A DNA stretch of 64,000 bases from Mastacembelus armatus (Eukaryota > Chordata > Actinopteri > Synbranchiformes > Mastacembelidae). The number at the start of each line of letters is the position of its first letter. Position 1 is the stretch's first letter. The notes below the pieces were generated by a model. The model worked only from the letters and a program-made list of their open reading frames with translations, ran no database searches and was not told where the DNA came from. Shown piece by piece: positions 23,690 through 33,649 of the stretch. Where the stretch lies: contig NC_046655.1 in the NCBI RefSeq assembly GCF_900324485.2, forward strand, positions 2,906,942 to 2,970,941, read 5' to 3'. Made by a program: the position numbers and the translations under genes.

Positions 23690-24270
23690 GCTTTAACACT
23701 CCGGCAGCATCGCACCAGGGTGGAGTTTGGGAGCGCTTGATATGCTCAGTGCGAAGTATTTTTACTTTTGTTGTCGGACAGCAAGTACTGGATGATGAAG
23801 GCCTGCAGACGTTGTTTTGTGAGGTGGAGGCAATATTAAATGACAGGCCAATCACTAAGGCTTCAGATGATCCCAATGATTTGGAGGCACTTACTCCAAA
23901 CCATATTCTCTTGTTAAAAGGCAAACCTATCTTGCCACCAGGTTTGTTTGAACCATCTGACATGTACATCAAGAGAAGTTGGAGGCAAGTGTAGTATATT
24001 GCTGAGCTGTTTTGGAAGCGGTGGACAGCTGAGTACTTACTGGTGATGCAAGAAAGACACAAGTGGGTGAGGCCAAAGAGGAGCTTCTCTGTAGGAGACA
24101 TTGTCATTATTGCTGATGCCACAGCTCCAAGAGGTTCCTGGATGATGGGCAGAATCTTGAGTACAACAGCTGACTCTAGAGGGTTGGTTCGTTCTGTGAG
24201 GGTTCGGACAAAGATCAGCATTTTGGAGAGACCTGTTACTAAGCTCTGTCTCCTCCTGGAGGCCATCACT
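23690..24270 (+). mobile_element. BEL/Pao C-terminal integrase region (fossil)
   Basis: Encodes ASHQGGVWERLI, EAILNDRPIT, LTPNHILLLK and later RSFSVGDIVIIAD and RGSWMMGRIL, the conserved C-terminal end of BEL/Pao integrases. Directly follows L2 copy 2 and precedes the 3' LTR. Broken fossil. Confidence 0.8.
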
Positions 24271-24447
24271 TGATAGTGTAACTCACTCCATCTTTGTTGT
24301 CCATCCAGCTGTTTTCTTTCAGGAAGTCGAGAAGAAAAGGAGGTCATGAAGATTTGTAGTGTATAGGGGATAGGTTTGGAAATAGCTCCATAGGCATATG
24401 CTAACGTTAGTAATTGTGATTTATATTTGCACAATTAAGGGCTGGGT

Positions 24448-24762
24448 TGTTGGACCTATTTGTGTTTATTGTTTAGTTTAGTTCATTTGGTACAGGTGTG
24501 CCGGTGAATTGATAAGTAGGTCAAAGTGGGAGGGTCTGGAGGGACCGAGGGCACATGGTTTTTTACCAGGAACAGAGAGGATGCATGCACGTTTGTTGTT
24601 TGTAAGCTTGCTGATCAATGTGTAAATAAATCGTCACGAAATTGTATCTTTTGGTATGAACATTCATTCATTTTTTTTGACCTGCGTAAACCTGAGTTTG
24701 ATGGTCCTCAGTGGCCATTTGAACAAACTATACGTGGACAATTTGCTTAAATGGCCACAACA
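24448..24762 (+). repeat. BEL/Pao 3' LTR
   Basis: Partner of 5234-5554. Ends GGCCACAACA and is followed by the CCCCT target duplication. Confidence 0.88.
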
Positions 24763-24944
24763 CCCCTGTTCTATAGTATACATTGTGCTGCTGTGTTTTA
24801 TGTGTAAATAGGTGTTTGTGTGTGCACGTGTCTACACCACAGATGTCTATGTATTTCAAGCCTGTGGGTGATAAAGGTAATGGCTTGACGTTATCAGATA
24901 TATTGTTTACTTCTTACACACTCCTACTTTTATCCCTGTGTGTG

Positions 24945-25240
24945 TGTCCATCCATCCATTTTCTACACCCGCTTATTCCTAACCAGGGTCACAGGGATCT
25001 GCTGGAGCCTATCCCAGCTCTCTTTGGGTGAAAGGCAGGGGGACACCCTGGACAGGTCCCCAGTCCATCACAGGGCCACATAGAGACAAACAACCTCACA
25101 CACTCACACTCACTCCTATGGGCAATTTAGAGTCACCAATCAACCTGACATACATGTTTTTGGACTGTGGGAGGAAACCAGAGTACCTGGAGAAAACCAA
25201 TGCAAACCACTGCCCTAACCACTAAGCCACTGTGCTGCCC
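24945..25240 (+). repeat. Dispersed fish repeat (CCATCCATCC ... GTGGGAGGAAACC), copy 1
   Basis: Starts with a TCCA run, then CCAGGGTCACAGGGATCTGC, CTATCCCAGCT and TTTTTGGACTGTGGGAGG. The same sequence, slightly longer, recurs at 62397-62780, and a short relic is at 28365-28445. The family is very common in teleosts; I do not assign a class. The open frame in it is shared only because the repeat is shared. Confidence 0.8.
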
Positions 25241-25301
25241 TAAATGGGAATATATCTAATTTAAATCCATCTATCTGAACTTGGCGGGCAAATCAGTTTA
25301 C

Positions 25302-25400
25302 TATGAATTCAATTCGATTCAGTTTATTTGTATAGCAATACACACACTACAAAAAGATCTCAATCATCTTCACAGAGAAACTCAACAAATACTATGCAGC
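25302..25400 (-). repeat. L2 3'-tail fragment
   Basis: GAATTCAATTCGATTCAG then TTTATTTGTATAGC and AGATCTCAATCATC match the reverse complement of the teleost L2 3' end, which finishes in ATTGAATTG repeats. Matches 27868-27960. Confidence 0.7.
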
Positions 25401-25449
25401 ATACTATGGCAGATCGTTTTAACATCAAATAGGTCGACAGGATACACAT

Positions 25450-25690
25450 TAAAGATATCTGTAATGTATTTCTGACTAGTCACAACTGTCATTTAAGATA
25501 TCTGGAAGTACATTTGGACTAGTCCAAAGTCACATTACAGATATCTCTAATGGATGTGTGCCGTTTTGGCATTTATCAGATATTTGGAACTACATTTGAC
25601 TAGTCAAAGTCAGATTTCAAATATCTGCAATGCATTTTTGACTAGTCAGAAGAGATTTACAACTGAACTGTGACTAGTAATATATTAGTT
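25450..25690. repeat. Palindrome-rich minisatellite-like repeat
   Basis: GACTAGTC recurs at 25474, 25517, 25598 and 25640 (and as GACTAGT at 25672), spaced by about 40 or 80 bp. It alternates with AGATATCT-like words at about 25453, 25496, 25539, 25577 and 25620. Units are diverged. No coding potential. Confidence 0.7.
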
Positions 25691-25699
25691 TTGGATATT

Positions 25700-27380
25700 T
25701 AATTGGAATTATGACTAAAAAAGTCAAAAGTCTTTTTAATAATCACTTTGTTAATACATATTAAGATAAACTGATCTTTCTATTGCTGACCTTTTGGAAC
25801 TGTTTACAAGTTGAATTATTTAAAGCAAAAAGTTTTCTTCAATGTTCTTTACATTATATTTTTCTCAACACATTATAGAAAATATATGAGTAAAGGTTTT
25901 TAAAGGTTCTTTCTGGTAGTTAATTAGTTTAACATTATATACTGTATATCAAAATCAACTCAATTCAATCCTATGCAAACTTTTCTATAATGGCTCAAGT
26001 GTCAGTCTCACCCATGATTTAAAAACCTGACATTTATTCAACAATAGACAACAAGCGCTTTTTGTTTGTTTTCATTATCAGGCATGAATATTTCATTTTT
26101 CTACCTGACAATACTTGAGTGGTGACTCAGTCATACTTTGCCACCTCAAAGGGCCTGACATTTTTCAGTATAAGGCCCAGCCCAGTCTCAGAGGATCCCC
26201 ATAGGGCTCTGTGACTATAACTGTACTTTGACAATACTGATATGCCCCTCTAATAGTTCATTAAAATGATACCTAATTAAACATATTTGGTTTAATGACA
26301 ACACAGTCATTCCAGCTGAGTTATTGTTGGGAGTTTATTTCTGGCTCCGTCCAGTGTTTCAGTGACAGTGGGGTAGGAGCAGGTGTGGCCTGATCATTTC
26401 ATGCAATAAACAAACTTTCCTCTGTGTCTGTTCAGGAGCCTCTGTGGTCGCTGCTCTTATTGTTCTCAGGGTCACAGTTTTGTCCTCAGCTGGAACTGCA
26501 GCTGCTAATGGAGGAGCAGCAGCAGGAAGAAGGCTGGTGGTTGCTCTGCAGTCTGCAGATAAAGGCCATAGGCTGGAATGATGACTAAGGGCCATTACAT
26601 ACCCTGTAACCTTCAGCAACTTTGATCAGTGGTGTCACAAAAATGAGACAAAATCATTGAATGATCTTGGGATTAGAGGAAACAGTGTTACACAAGCCTT
26701 CTCTATAGCCCGATAAAATCCAATGGTGGACGTTCTCAAAAGTGTCATCTCACTGCAGACATTACTGCTCTGTCAACACCTGCAGCTGCAGCTTTAGGCA
26801 GCACTGGAGGAACAGCAGGATTGTTGTCTGTAGTCATCAGAGACCAAGCTGCAAATCATAAAACAATAATGTATAAGGAAGATATCTTTACCTTTGCCAA
26901 ATGAAACAACTGGAAGTTATATCAGTGAAGTAGCCTATAAGCAGAACTTATGTCCATTTAACTAGAATTAGATCCATTTAACTATAGAACAGAAGAAAAT
27001 GCAGTTTAAAGGAGTTTACTGGGTCATTATATCTTTTTAAATGCACACAAACTCACACCAATATATATGTATATGTGTTAGGAACCCATCAAAAACATTA
27101 TTTTATACACATCAAATAAACATAAAAGCATTAAAATTAATCTTATTGTCATTTATTAGCTTCACCATTTTGAATGGGAATGAGGAATCTCAAATTTAAG
27201 TTACGTCTTTAAACCCAATTTTGTGCTGGCACATTGTACTCCTCTCATAAGTGAGAAATTAATCAATGGAAGCATTTATACATTAAAACTTCCATTTTAG
27301 ACCATTGAAGACCACAAGTAAATGACCAACTAAAATAATAACTAACCCTAACCCTATGCACGTAAGTAACTGAGCATAGG
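25700..27380. other. AT-rich non-coding DNA
   Basis: No supported gene. A 13-15 bp telomere-like run (CTAACCCTAACCCTA) near 27343 is too short to interpret. Confidence 0.4.
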
Positions 27381-27387
27381 AAAGGAT

Positions 27388-27768
27388 CGCCCACATCGCT
27401 GGCCCACTTTTCTATGTGCTGAAAGGACGACTCGTTTGTGACGTCGTACACAAAGACAATTCCCTGGGAGAGAAACCGTGAAAAAGAATGAATGTGAAAT
27501 TAGCCCATAAAAGCCATTTGACTGCAGTCATTTAATTGTTCATACAGAAGGATCACCTGTGCCCACCTGTTTAGAAATGGTCCAATAACACTCCTGACCA
27601 GCCGTGTCCCTGCACAAACAAAAAGCATAAATAAAGGATCATGCTGAGGATCACACAACATGCACAGTGATGTATTCAGTAAATGCATTAAAAGTAATTT
27701 TATTTACCATATCTGGACTCGCACTTTGATTCCATCAATATTTAGTGTTTTCATTTTAAAATCAAGTC
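27388..27768 (-). pseudogene. rab15-like GTPase fragment, decayed
   Basis: Three minus-strand pieces read like Rab15. 27708-27768 (61 nt, the usual size of this Rab exon) encodes LDFKMKTLNIDGIKVRVQIW. 27567-27609 encodes DTAGQECYWTISKQ, including the switch II DTAGQE motif. 27388-27463 encodes GIVFVYDVTNESSFQHIEKW and SDVGD. The YYRRAQ stretch expected between the last two is missing, similarity stops after SDVGD, and neither the P-loop exon nor the guanine-binding NKxD exon was found. The side where the first exon should be is occupied by an L2 tail from 27868. Confidence 0.6.
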
Positions 27769-27867
27769 CTACAAACAGGAAATGATTTCAATACCAAGAC
27801 AGAAACCATTTGACATCTTGAAATAGTTTGTCTTGTCTCTATCAACAATTCACAACCAGTTTACCAC

Positions 27868-28070
27868 GAATTCAATTCAATTCAGTTTATTTGTACAGCA
27901 ATACACACATTACAAAAAGATCTCAATCATCTTCACAGAGAAACCCAACAAATCCCTTATGAGCAGCACTTGGCGACAGTGGAGAGGAAAAAGTCCCTTT
28001 AACAGAAGAAACCTCCAGCAGAACCAGGCTCAGTTTGGGCGGCCATCTGCCTCGACCGGCTCAAGCTGAA
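27868..28070 (-). repeat. L2 3'-tail fragment
   Basis: Reversed L2 3' UTR: CGAATTCAATTCAATTCAG at the tail, then CAGCACTTGGCGACAGTGG, AAAAGTCCCTTTAACAG and GGCCATCTGCCTCGACCGG. Same order as at 46193-46400. Confidence 0.75.
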
Positions 28071-28364
28071 CATAAGGGAAAACTGGTTTTCCATGTGTGG
28101 AACCTGATCTGATCCTACACTTAGGCCTCTTACCACAGTGTTGACACTGACAAATAGAGTTAGGTGTCAATACATTATTATGGTCTCCCACAGTATTTAT
28201 AAATAGCAGCAGTCTTCTTTTAATTACCCTCATGAAAGCAAAATCTGCTGTGTAATGTGCGCCGTTTATAATAAATGCCTGAAGAGTGTGTGTCGATGTC
28301 CAGCAGCAGCACCACTGCCTGTGTTTAAAGATGCTATAAAAGTCATGACATTATTCTAGACTCT

Positions 28365-28445
28365 GTAGTGGGACAAAACCGGAGCACCCGGAGAAAACCC
28401 AAACAAAAAAGCCCCAGAGATTCGAACCCAGAACCTTCCTGTCCA
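28365..28445 (+). repeat. Relic of the CCATCC dispersed repeat
   Basis: AAACCGGAGCACCCGGAGAA and GATTCGAACCCAGAACCTTC match the right part of the repeat at 62397-62780. Confidence 0.55.
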
Positions 28446-28460
28446 CATAACAAAGGCAGA

Positions 28461-30023
28461 CTAGTTCTTATGACACCGAAAGACGGAAACTACTCTCTTC
28501 TTCACTCGACGGAAGAACTTGCAAGTCCGTTGAAAAATAGTCCTACGCTGACCTCTATCAGGTCTGGTCCTGTCATGATCAGCATTAGTGGGTCTGATGG
28601 CAGCTGCAGCTGTGTCTTTTGAAGACATGGAGGCTGCAGCTCCATCAGTTGGGCCAATGTCAGCTGAACCTCTGTCATTAGTGTTACTGGCAACTAGTAA
28701 ACAGTCAGTGTTGGTATCGTCATCTCTGAAAGCTGCAACAGTAGATCTAGTAGAACTTCCATGACTGGGTATGTCAGTGTCGTAAAAGTCGTCTGAGTAT
28801 TTGTTCCTTGCAACCTCGATGTCTCCATCTGCACCGCTGGAACGGTCAGCGACAGCCTCTTCTCCAGCAGAATAATCCTCTTCAGTTTTAGAAGCACTGT
28901 TTGAACAATGATAAATATGTTCCATAAAGTCTGGCTCACTATAGCTGTCTTCATCTTCTGAGCTGCTTTCAGCATGGACTGACTGATGCAGGTAGGAAGC
29001 AGTCATGAGTTGAAGAGCAGCATCTACATAGGAGCTGGTTCCCATTTCATCGACCAGGTGAGCCATTGTTATGAATCTGTGTTTTAAGGCCTCCCCTGAA
29101 CTGATTCTCCTTGCAGGATCCACATGTAGACAACCTTTCAGGAGGCTTAAAAATGCCATCCTATCTTCATATTCAATGCCATCCTGTTTTTCTGACCAAC
29201 CTTCTACTGCATCCTCCAAATTTTCTGTAAAGCCATAATATGTCATAAATACCTTAACACCAGTTGCATCCTCATACTCCCCTTGCGTCTTAAGTCTCCA
29301 CCTTTGAGTTGTGGAACCATGGTCCCTGCTGAAATACTTCCAGGTGTACATTGCATCATTCAGCTGGTGTTCCTCTGGCTGACCCAGAAGATGCAGCAGA
29401 GTTCTCATCCAGTTATATTGACACTCAAAAGGGAACAGATGATCTCCAAAATACATGTAAGCCATGATGCAGCCTACTCCCCATATATCAATAGCTTCAG
29501 ACAAGGGGAGGCCCAACATTACTTCAAGAGCCCTGTATGCAAGAACCTGCATTTCTGTCCCAGTTTCCAATACCCCAACTGGGTGGGCCAGACCAAAGTC
29601 AATCAGCTTGATCCTGAATGGCTGATCCTTGTGATTGACAAGCATCACGTTATCAGGCTTCAAGTCCAGGTGCATTATGCCGAGACCCTTTAAGGTCTCA
29701 AAAGCAACCATGAGCTGCTGAGTCACAGGGCGAATCTCATTAAGACTCAGTGGCATTCCCTCCTTTTCTATCAGGTCCCAAAGGCTTTTGTCCAGCATTT
29801 CAAATGCCAAGCAAGAGCAATCATGACACTTAAAATCTTCTATGAATTTTATGATGTTCTTTTTCTCAGTGTCCAGAGACCTGATTGCTTTTAGCATCTC
29901 CATTTCCCATAGGATGCTTTCACTTTCACCGTCTTTGTGAATCTTAACAGCTGTGGCCTTGCCTGTAATTAAGTTGAGGCACTTGACAACCTGACCAAAA
30001 CCTCCCTCTCCTATAATGTTCAT
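28461..30023 (-). CDS. HIPK-like protein kinase, intronless
   Basis: Single open frame of 520 residues resembling homeodomain-interacting protein kinases (CMGC group). Seen: glycine loop GEGGFGQV (about 5-12), lysine strand ATAVKIHKDG (about 25), catalytic loop HLDLKPDNVM (about 119-128), DFG as LIDFGLAH (about 140), then AYRALEVMLGLPLSEAIDIW, where most HIPKs have RAPE. The kinase domain ends near 340; an acidic serine-rich tail and a basic C-terminus (RTCKFFRRVKKRVV) follow. The frame is open 16 codons upstream of the chosen ATG (SDSTRYLVMNII), where a possible acceptor (CTAAGCAG) suggests an upstream exon carrying the true start. Probably one of the fish-expanded HIPK-like kinases. Substrates unknown. 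Confidence 0.75.
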   Translation of the reverse strand: MNIIGEGGFGQVVKCLNLITGKATAVKIHKDGESESILWEMEMLKAIRSLDTEKKNIIKFIEDFKCHDCSCLAFEMLDKSLWDLIEKEGMPLSLNEIRPVTQQLMVAFETLKGLGIMHLDLKPDNVMLVNHKDQPFRIKLIDFGLAHPVGVLETGTEMQVLAYRALEVMLGLPLSEAIDIWGVGCIMAYMYFGDHLFPFECQYNWMRTLLHLLGQPEEHQLNDAMYTWKYFSRDHGSTTQRWRLKTQGEYEDATGVKVFMTYYGFTENLEDAVEGWSEKQDGIEYEDRMAFLSLLKGCLHVDPARRISSGEALKHRFITMAHLVDEMGTSSYVDAALQLMTASYLHQSVHAESSSEDEDSYSEPDFMEHIYHCSNSASKTEEDYSAGEEAVADRSSGADGDIEVARNKYSDDFYDTDIPSHGSSTRSTVAAFRDDDTNTDCLLVASNTNDRGSADIGPTDGAAASMSSKDTAAAAIRPTNADHDRTRPDRGQRRTIFQRTCKFFRRVKKRVVSVFRCHKN

Positions 30024-30079
30024 TACCAGGTAGCGAGTGGAATCGCTAAAGAGTACAGAATGTCGTACTGCTTAGCCAT

Positions 30080-31650
30080 GAGCAAAAAACTCAATACAAA
30101 ATATACACCCACTAAAGGTTACAGCTGTTTGTTTTGAGCCTGGTACATCCAAAAATCACTCTCTTTATTTGCTCTGACAGCTACTGCGATGTGATTATGA
30201 ATGATTCATCTAGCTAGCAGGATGGAGTCAGGCTGTACCACATGATGTAGTAGATAAATGTGGACAGAGGAGGGCAGCAGGCTTTGGTTTATCTGTGATA
30301 GTCATGACAAATCAAGCATTTGACTGTATATTTTACACATTTAGTTTATTGTCAATTTTACTGGGCAGGTCTGATATTATTTTTACATGATTGTTAGCTT
30401 CTCTGCTGTGGCACCCTAAATCTCCTCACTGTTTCAGTAAAATGGGTGGATAGTTTGTGGGAGTATTCCACTTGTGATAAACTGAGAAAACACAGTGATC
30501 CCTGTGATGAGTCTGGGTCATCTTCAGAAAAAGTCAGGCTCTGAGTGTGTCCATCATTGAATTCTTATCCACTATCTTGAAGAACATTTCAGGTGTGTAT
30601 TGGTAAGTAAACGCTGTAAAAAAAAAAGTTGCAATAGCATTTCTGCTAAAAAAGAAAACATAAAACTAAACTGTCTTGTGTAAAATAATGTCGTTGGGTA
30701 GTGATACTAATAACGTTGATGTGTGGTTCACGGTAAATACACTGTAATAAAAAGGAGAAAAAAACATGAGGCTCATAAGTGTTCCTAAAAAAGTGAAGTA
30801 AAAGAGGTACGTAAAACAATAAATCTGGGGATATGAAAAAAAAGACTGAATATGACCTGTTAAAATATTTTTGTGCAAAAACATTTTGAGAAAAACAAAC
30901 AAACAAAACATGCATTTGTTGGTTATTGTATTAAAAAAGCAGACTCGACTAGGATGTACCAGTTGAAAATGCTTTAATCCACTCCTGTAGCCACTGCACT
31001 TGGTCAAATACAGAGAATAGATTGGGGTATAGCCCAAAGAGAGCACCAAGTTCTCTGGGAAGAAGTAAACAACACAAAATCATCCAATGGTCCTCAATTA
31101 TATAATGTGTTAATTTTCATACACCCTTTTTCAACATGTCACATCAGTTGAGACCACAGGAGGTTATTCACAAAGTGGAATGCCTAAAGGTTTTTCAGGA
31201 AATGACTCATTATAGCAAAAATGAATTTCCTCATCAAACTGGGGGTAATTTCAATGTACCATCCAATTTTAACACAGGGTGTCTAAAAATCTAAGCAGGA
31301 AACCTAATGTTTAAGTCTTTCTATGATAAACTGTAATCATAAAGCTATTCATTTACCAGGCACCAACTCTCTGTTTTCCCAAAACACAGTATATGCTACC
31401 CAATTCCCCAGCAACAGCAGAGAAAGTTTCCAACTTTAACAAATGTAAACTATTAAATGTTCTAAATCTTTACTAGTCACATCAGGATGTTGTGACATCT
31501 CCTCTGACAGCTGAACAGGAGCGTTAAACAAGAAGGACCGAGTTGGTCACAATCCTTACCATCTCAACCTTTCCATCCCAGTTTCTTCCCTTCTTCCCAC
31601 CCCACCCACCCAACTTGCTAACGCTACCCACCCGCCTTCTGCCAGGGTCA
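30080..31650. other. Non-coding DNA between HIPK-like gene and carhsp1 exon
   Basis: AT-rich; no supported exon or repeat ends. Open frames here have biased composition and no family resemblance. Confidence 0.45.
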
Positions 31651-31654
31651 GCCT

Positions 31655-31817
31655 TCAGTCGCTCACAACTTCTCCTGACCAGGTCTCGTGTTTGGTTCCT
31701 GGTTTCAGATGAGTTATGATCACCTCCACCGCCTGGACCTTCTCCAGTTTGGGAGGGATGGAGCAGATTTTGTAGTTCATCTCGTCACCCTCCACTGGCA
31801 CATACTCACCCTCAATG
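31655..31817 (-). pseudogene. Isolated last coding exon of a carhsp1-like gene
   Basis: Minus-strand exon with an acceptor (CTGCCCCAG before 31817) encoding [20 protein letters not shown], then [10 protein letters not shown] and [16 protein letters not shown] with a stop at 31655. This is the C-terminal end of the cold-shock-domain RNA-binding protein CARHSP1/CRHSP-24 (close kin CSDC2). The cold-shock core should lie at higher coordinates, but nothing like it is visible up to irak3, and that space holds a hAT-composite copy. The exon frame is intact, so it could be a lone relic, or the start may lie far away or be misassembled. Confidence 0.65.
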
Positions 31818-32130
31818 CTGGGGCAGGCGGAAGGAAAGCAAGAGATTCAACGTTAAAAAAAGTGAGAGCCTGCCTGTCATAATATTGCACTGAAGTCGTT
31901 AGTGCCTCTTGGCCTTTTGATGTTGAGTGAACTCAGATATTATTTTTCAAAAAACACAAATTTGTTTCACATTAGTGACAACACTGTTTTTTTTTTCCCA
32001 ACAAATTCTGTTGTCTAAGCAGCTGAGCTCACAGGCGAAAGCCTGTGTTTTAATTTTTTTTTTGTTTTTGTTTTAGTGGTTTAACTGCTAATACTTTCAT
32101 GCAGGGTTACAGCACTGACAATGACTCCCA

Positions 32131-32770
32131 TCTAGTTCTGAGAACTTATTAACTGCAGGCCGTCATGCTACATTATATGGCACAGTACAAATATTTTGAG
32201 TGTCCCTTATTCTGTCCCTTATTTCTTATAAAGAATCACAATTGTTTCTTACTTTCCATTTCTGAAGTTGGCAAAAGCGTCCATCACAATTACAGCATGT
32301 GCCATGGGCATTATGCAAATTACGCGATGACGTCATTCAGCGACTTCTAGCGACTTTTAGGACAGCCAATAGCTACTTTCCTTACTGATGAGTTGGCAAC
32401 ACTGCATGAAAAGACAGTACAAAGAAAAAGAAAGAGAGCGATACATGTAGAAAACAAAGGGAGAGAAACTGTAAAGTGAGACGGAGAAAGAGCGAGAACT
32501 TAGTTAATGAGAGAACATTATACATATCTACAGTCATACAGATATGTTCAGTTGTGTGTTACATGACAATAAATATGGTCAGAAAGTTTTTGAATTGTAC
32601 TGAATTCATTTGATTTGACAGTCAGGTATTGATTACATGCAGATGTTGATAAAACTACTAGGCTACTTAAATACATATCACACTAACTAGTTAGACATTA
32701 TGATCTTCCGGACCTTTGCTTCAAGAAATTTTCTCGAACTGGACCTCTTTAAATTTTAGTTGAATACCCC
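32131..32770. mobile_element. hAT composite, copy 2 (right half)
   Basis: Matches about 4597-5233 closely, including the inner MITE end AGTTGGCAACACTG, its flanking CATGAAAA and the outer end AATACCCCTG. The left part is absent. ATCTAG occurs on both sides (before 32133 and after 32770); this may be chance. Confidence 0.8.
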
Positions 32771-32779
32771 TGATCTAGA

Positions 32780-33570
32780 CTGTAAATGTATCTCAGCTCA
32801 ATCAGAAATGTGTTCACAGTCCTTCCTCCAGAGGGCACTGCAAATGCACCTGAAGATGGTTAACCTAAAAACTGATGCACCTTCACACAGTCATAAACAT
32901 AAGCAGGACCTGTAGAAAAAAGTCCGGCTCGTCTCCAGGGGCTCTGACTCATCAGTGAGAGGTTGTACTGATCAGGGATCAGATAAGCCACACAGCTGCA
33001 TGCTACTTTCTGTGTGACGTCACAGGCCACTTCAGCCGCTGTTATCATGAGGAACACCCTGCACAGGCTTTTTCCAAACACCATGTACTGATGAATGCAA
33101 GGAGTTTCAGCAGTCCCATCTCAGACCATCTCAGACCATCTCAGGGCTTCTCAGATGCATTTACACTTTTAGCTGCCATCTGGAAGCCAAGCAATCCACC
33201 CAAGACAAATGAAGGGTATGAATAAGACCCTCAGGAGCTGAGCTGGGAAAGTGTCACTGGTCCACCAATTGTCCATTCCCACTGACTGGTGAACAACAGT
33301 GTGGTTTCTTCTTCTTTGTCTGTTTCCTCAGAAAGATCAGGTTTTGTCTGCAGGAGAGACGACGGCAGATTATTAACCCAAAACCAGCATGAAGTGTGTT
33401 CTGGTCCTCGGTGTGCTGTAATGACCGCAGCACTATCTGGAGACACACTAATAACCTGAGGCATCACTGTTTTTTACCACATTTTCAACTGTTGCCGATG
33501 CAGCGGGATTTTCTTTAATGAGGCAAAGTTTAATGTGACAGGCCGTGAGTCTGTCAGTCACGTCACCTTC
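32780..33570. other. Non-coding DNA upstream of irak3
   Basis: No exon recognised. A short triple repeat of CATCTCAGACCATCTCAG (about 33117-33150) is the only structure. Confidence 0.45.
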
Positions 33571-33572
33571 CG

Positions 33573-33590
33573 TGAGTCAGGGGAGTTTCC
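33573..33590 (+). promoter_or_regulatory. AP-1 and NF-kB site pair in the irak3 promoter
   Basis: TGAGTCA (33573-33579) is a consensus AP-1 site. GGGAGTTTCC (33581-33590) fits the NF-kB consensus GGGRNWYYCC at every position. They lie 60-77 bp upstream of the irak3 start codon, with a CRE-like TCACGTCAC about 10 bp before. Known biology: IRAK3 is induced by TLR signalling and damps it. Site function is inferred. Confidence 0.6.
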
Positions 33591-33649
33591 GTGTTTGAGC
33601 AAGGCTGAACTCACTTGGACCAGCGTAGTCCTGTAGAGCGGCCGTTCAG

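Larger units (their letters stand above)
5234..24762 (+). mobile_element. BEL/Pao LTR retrotransposon fossil, interrupted by other elements
   Basis: A BEL/Pao element bounded by 5' LTR 5234-5554 and 3' LTR 24448-24762, both TG...CA. Direct repeats CCCCT (5229-5233 and 24763-24767) flank it and are the 5-bp target duplication expected of the family. Parts seen are a gag region (about 5679-7510: coiled coil, DUF1759-like core, zinc knuckles) and the C-terminal integrase region (about 23690-24270). Between them lie a Copia fragment, two L2 copies and about 7 kb of other DNA. The element is broken. The two LTRs differ at about three positions plus one short gap by eye, so insertion looks recent. 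Confidence 0.85.

Noticed and set aside
25028-25225. Frame starting MKGRGTPWTGPQ, similar at 62489-62740
   Set aside because: Shared because of the dispersed CCATCC repeat, not because of a protein.
25450-25690. CRISPR-like spacing of repeats
   Set aside because: Units are diverged, spacers are not of fixed length and the genome is eukaryotic.
27343-27358. Telomere-like CTAACCCTAACCCTA
   Set aside because: Two units only; too short to call an interstitial telomere.
32126-32776. ATCTAG on both sides of hAT copy 2 as a target duplication
   Set aside because: Only six bases, off register with an 8-bp hAT duplication, and the left end is an internal break of the element.
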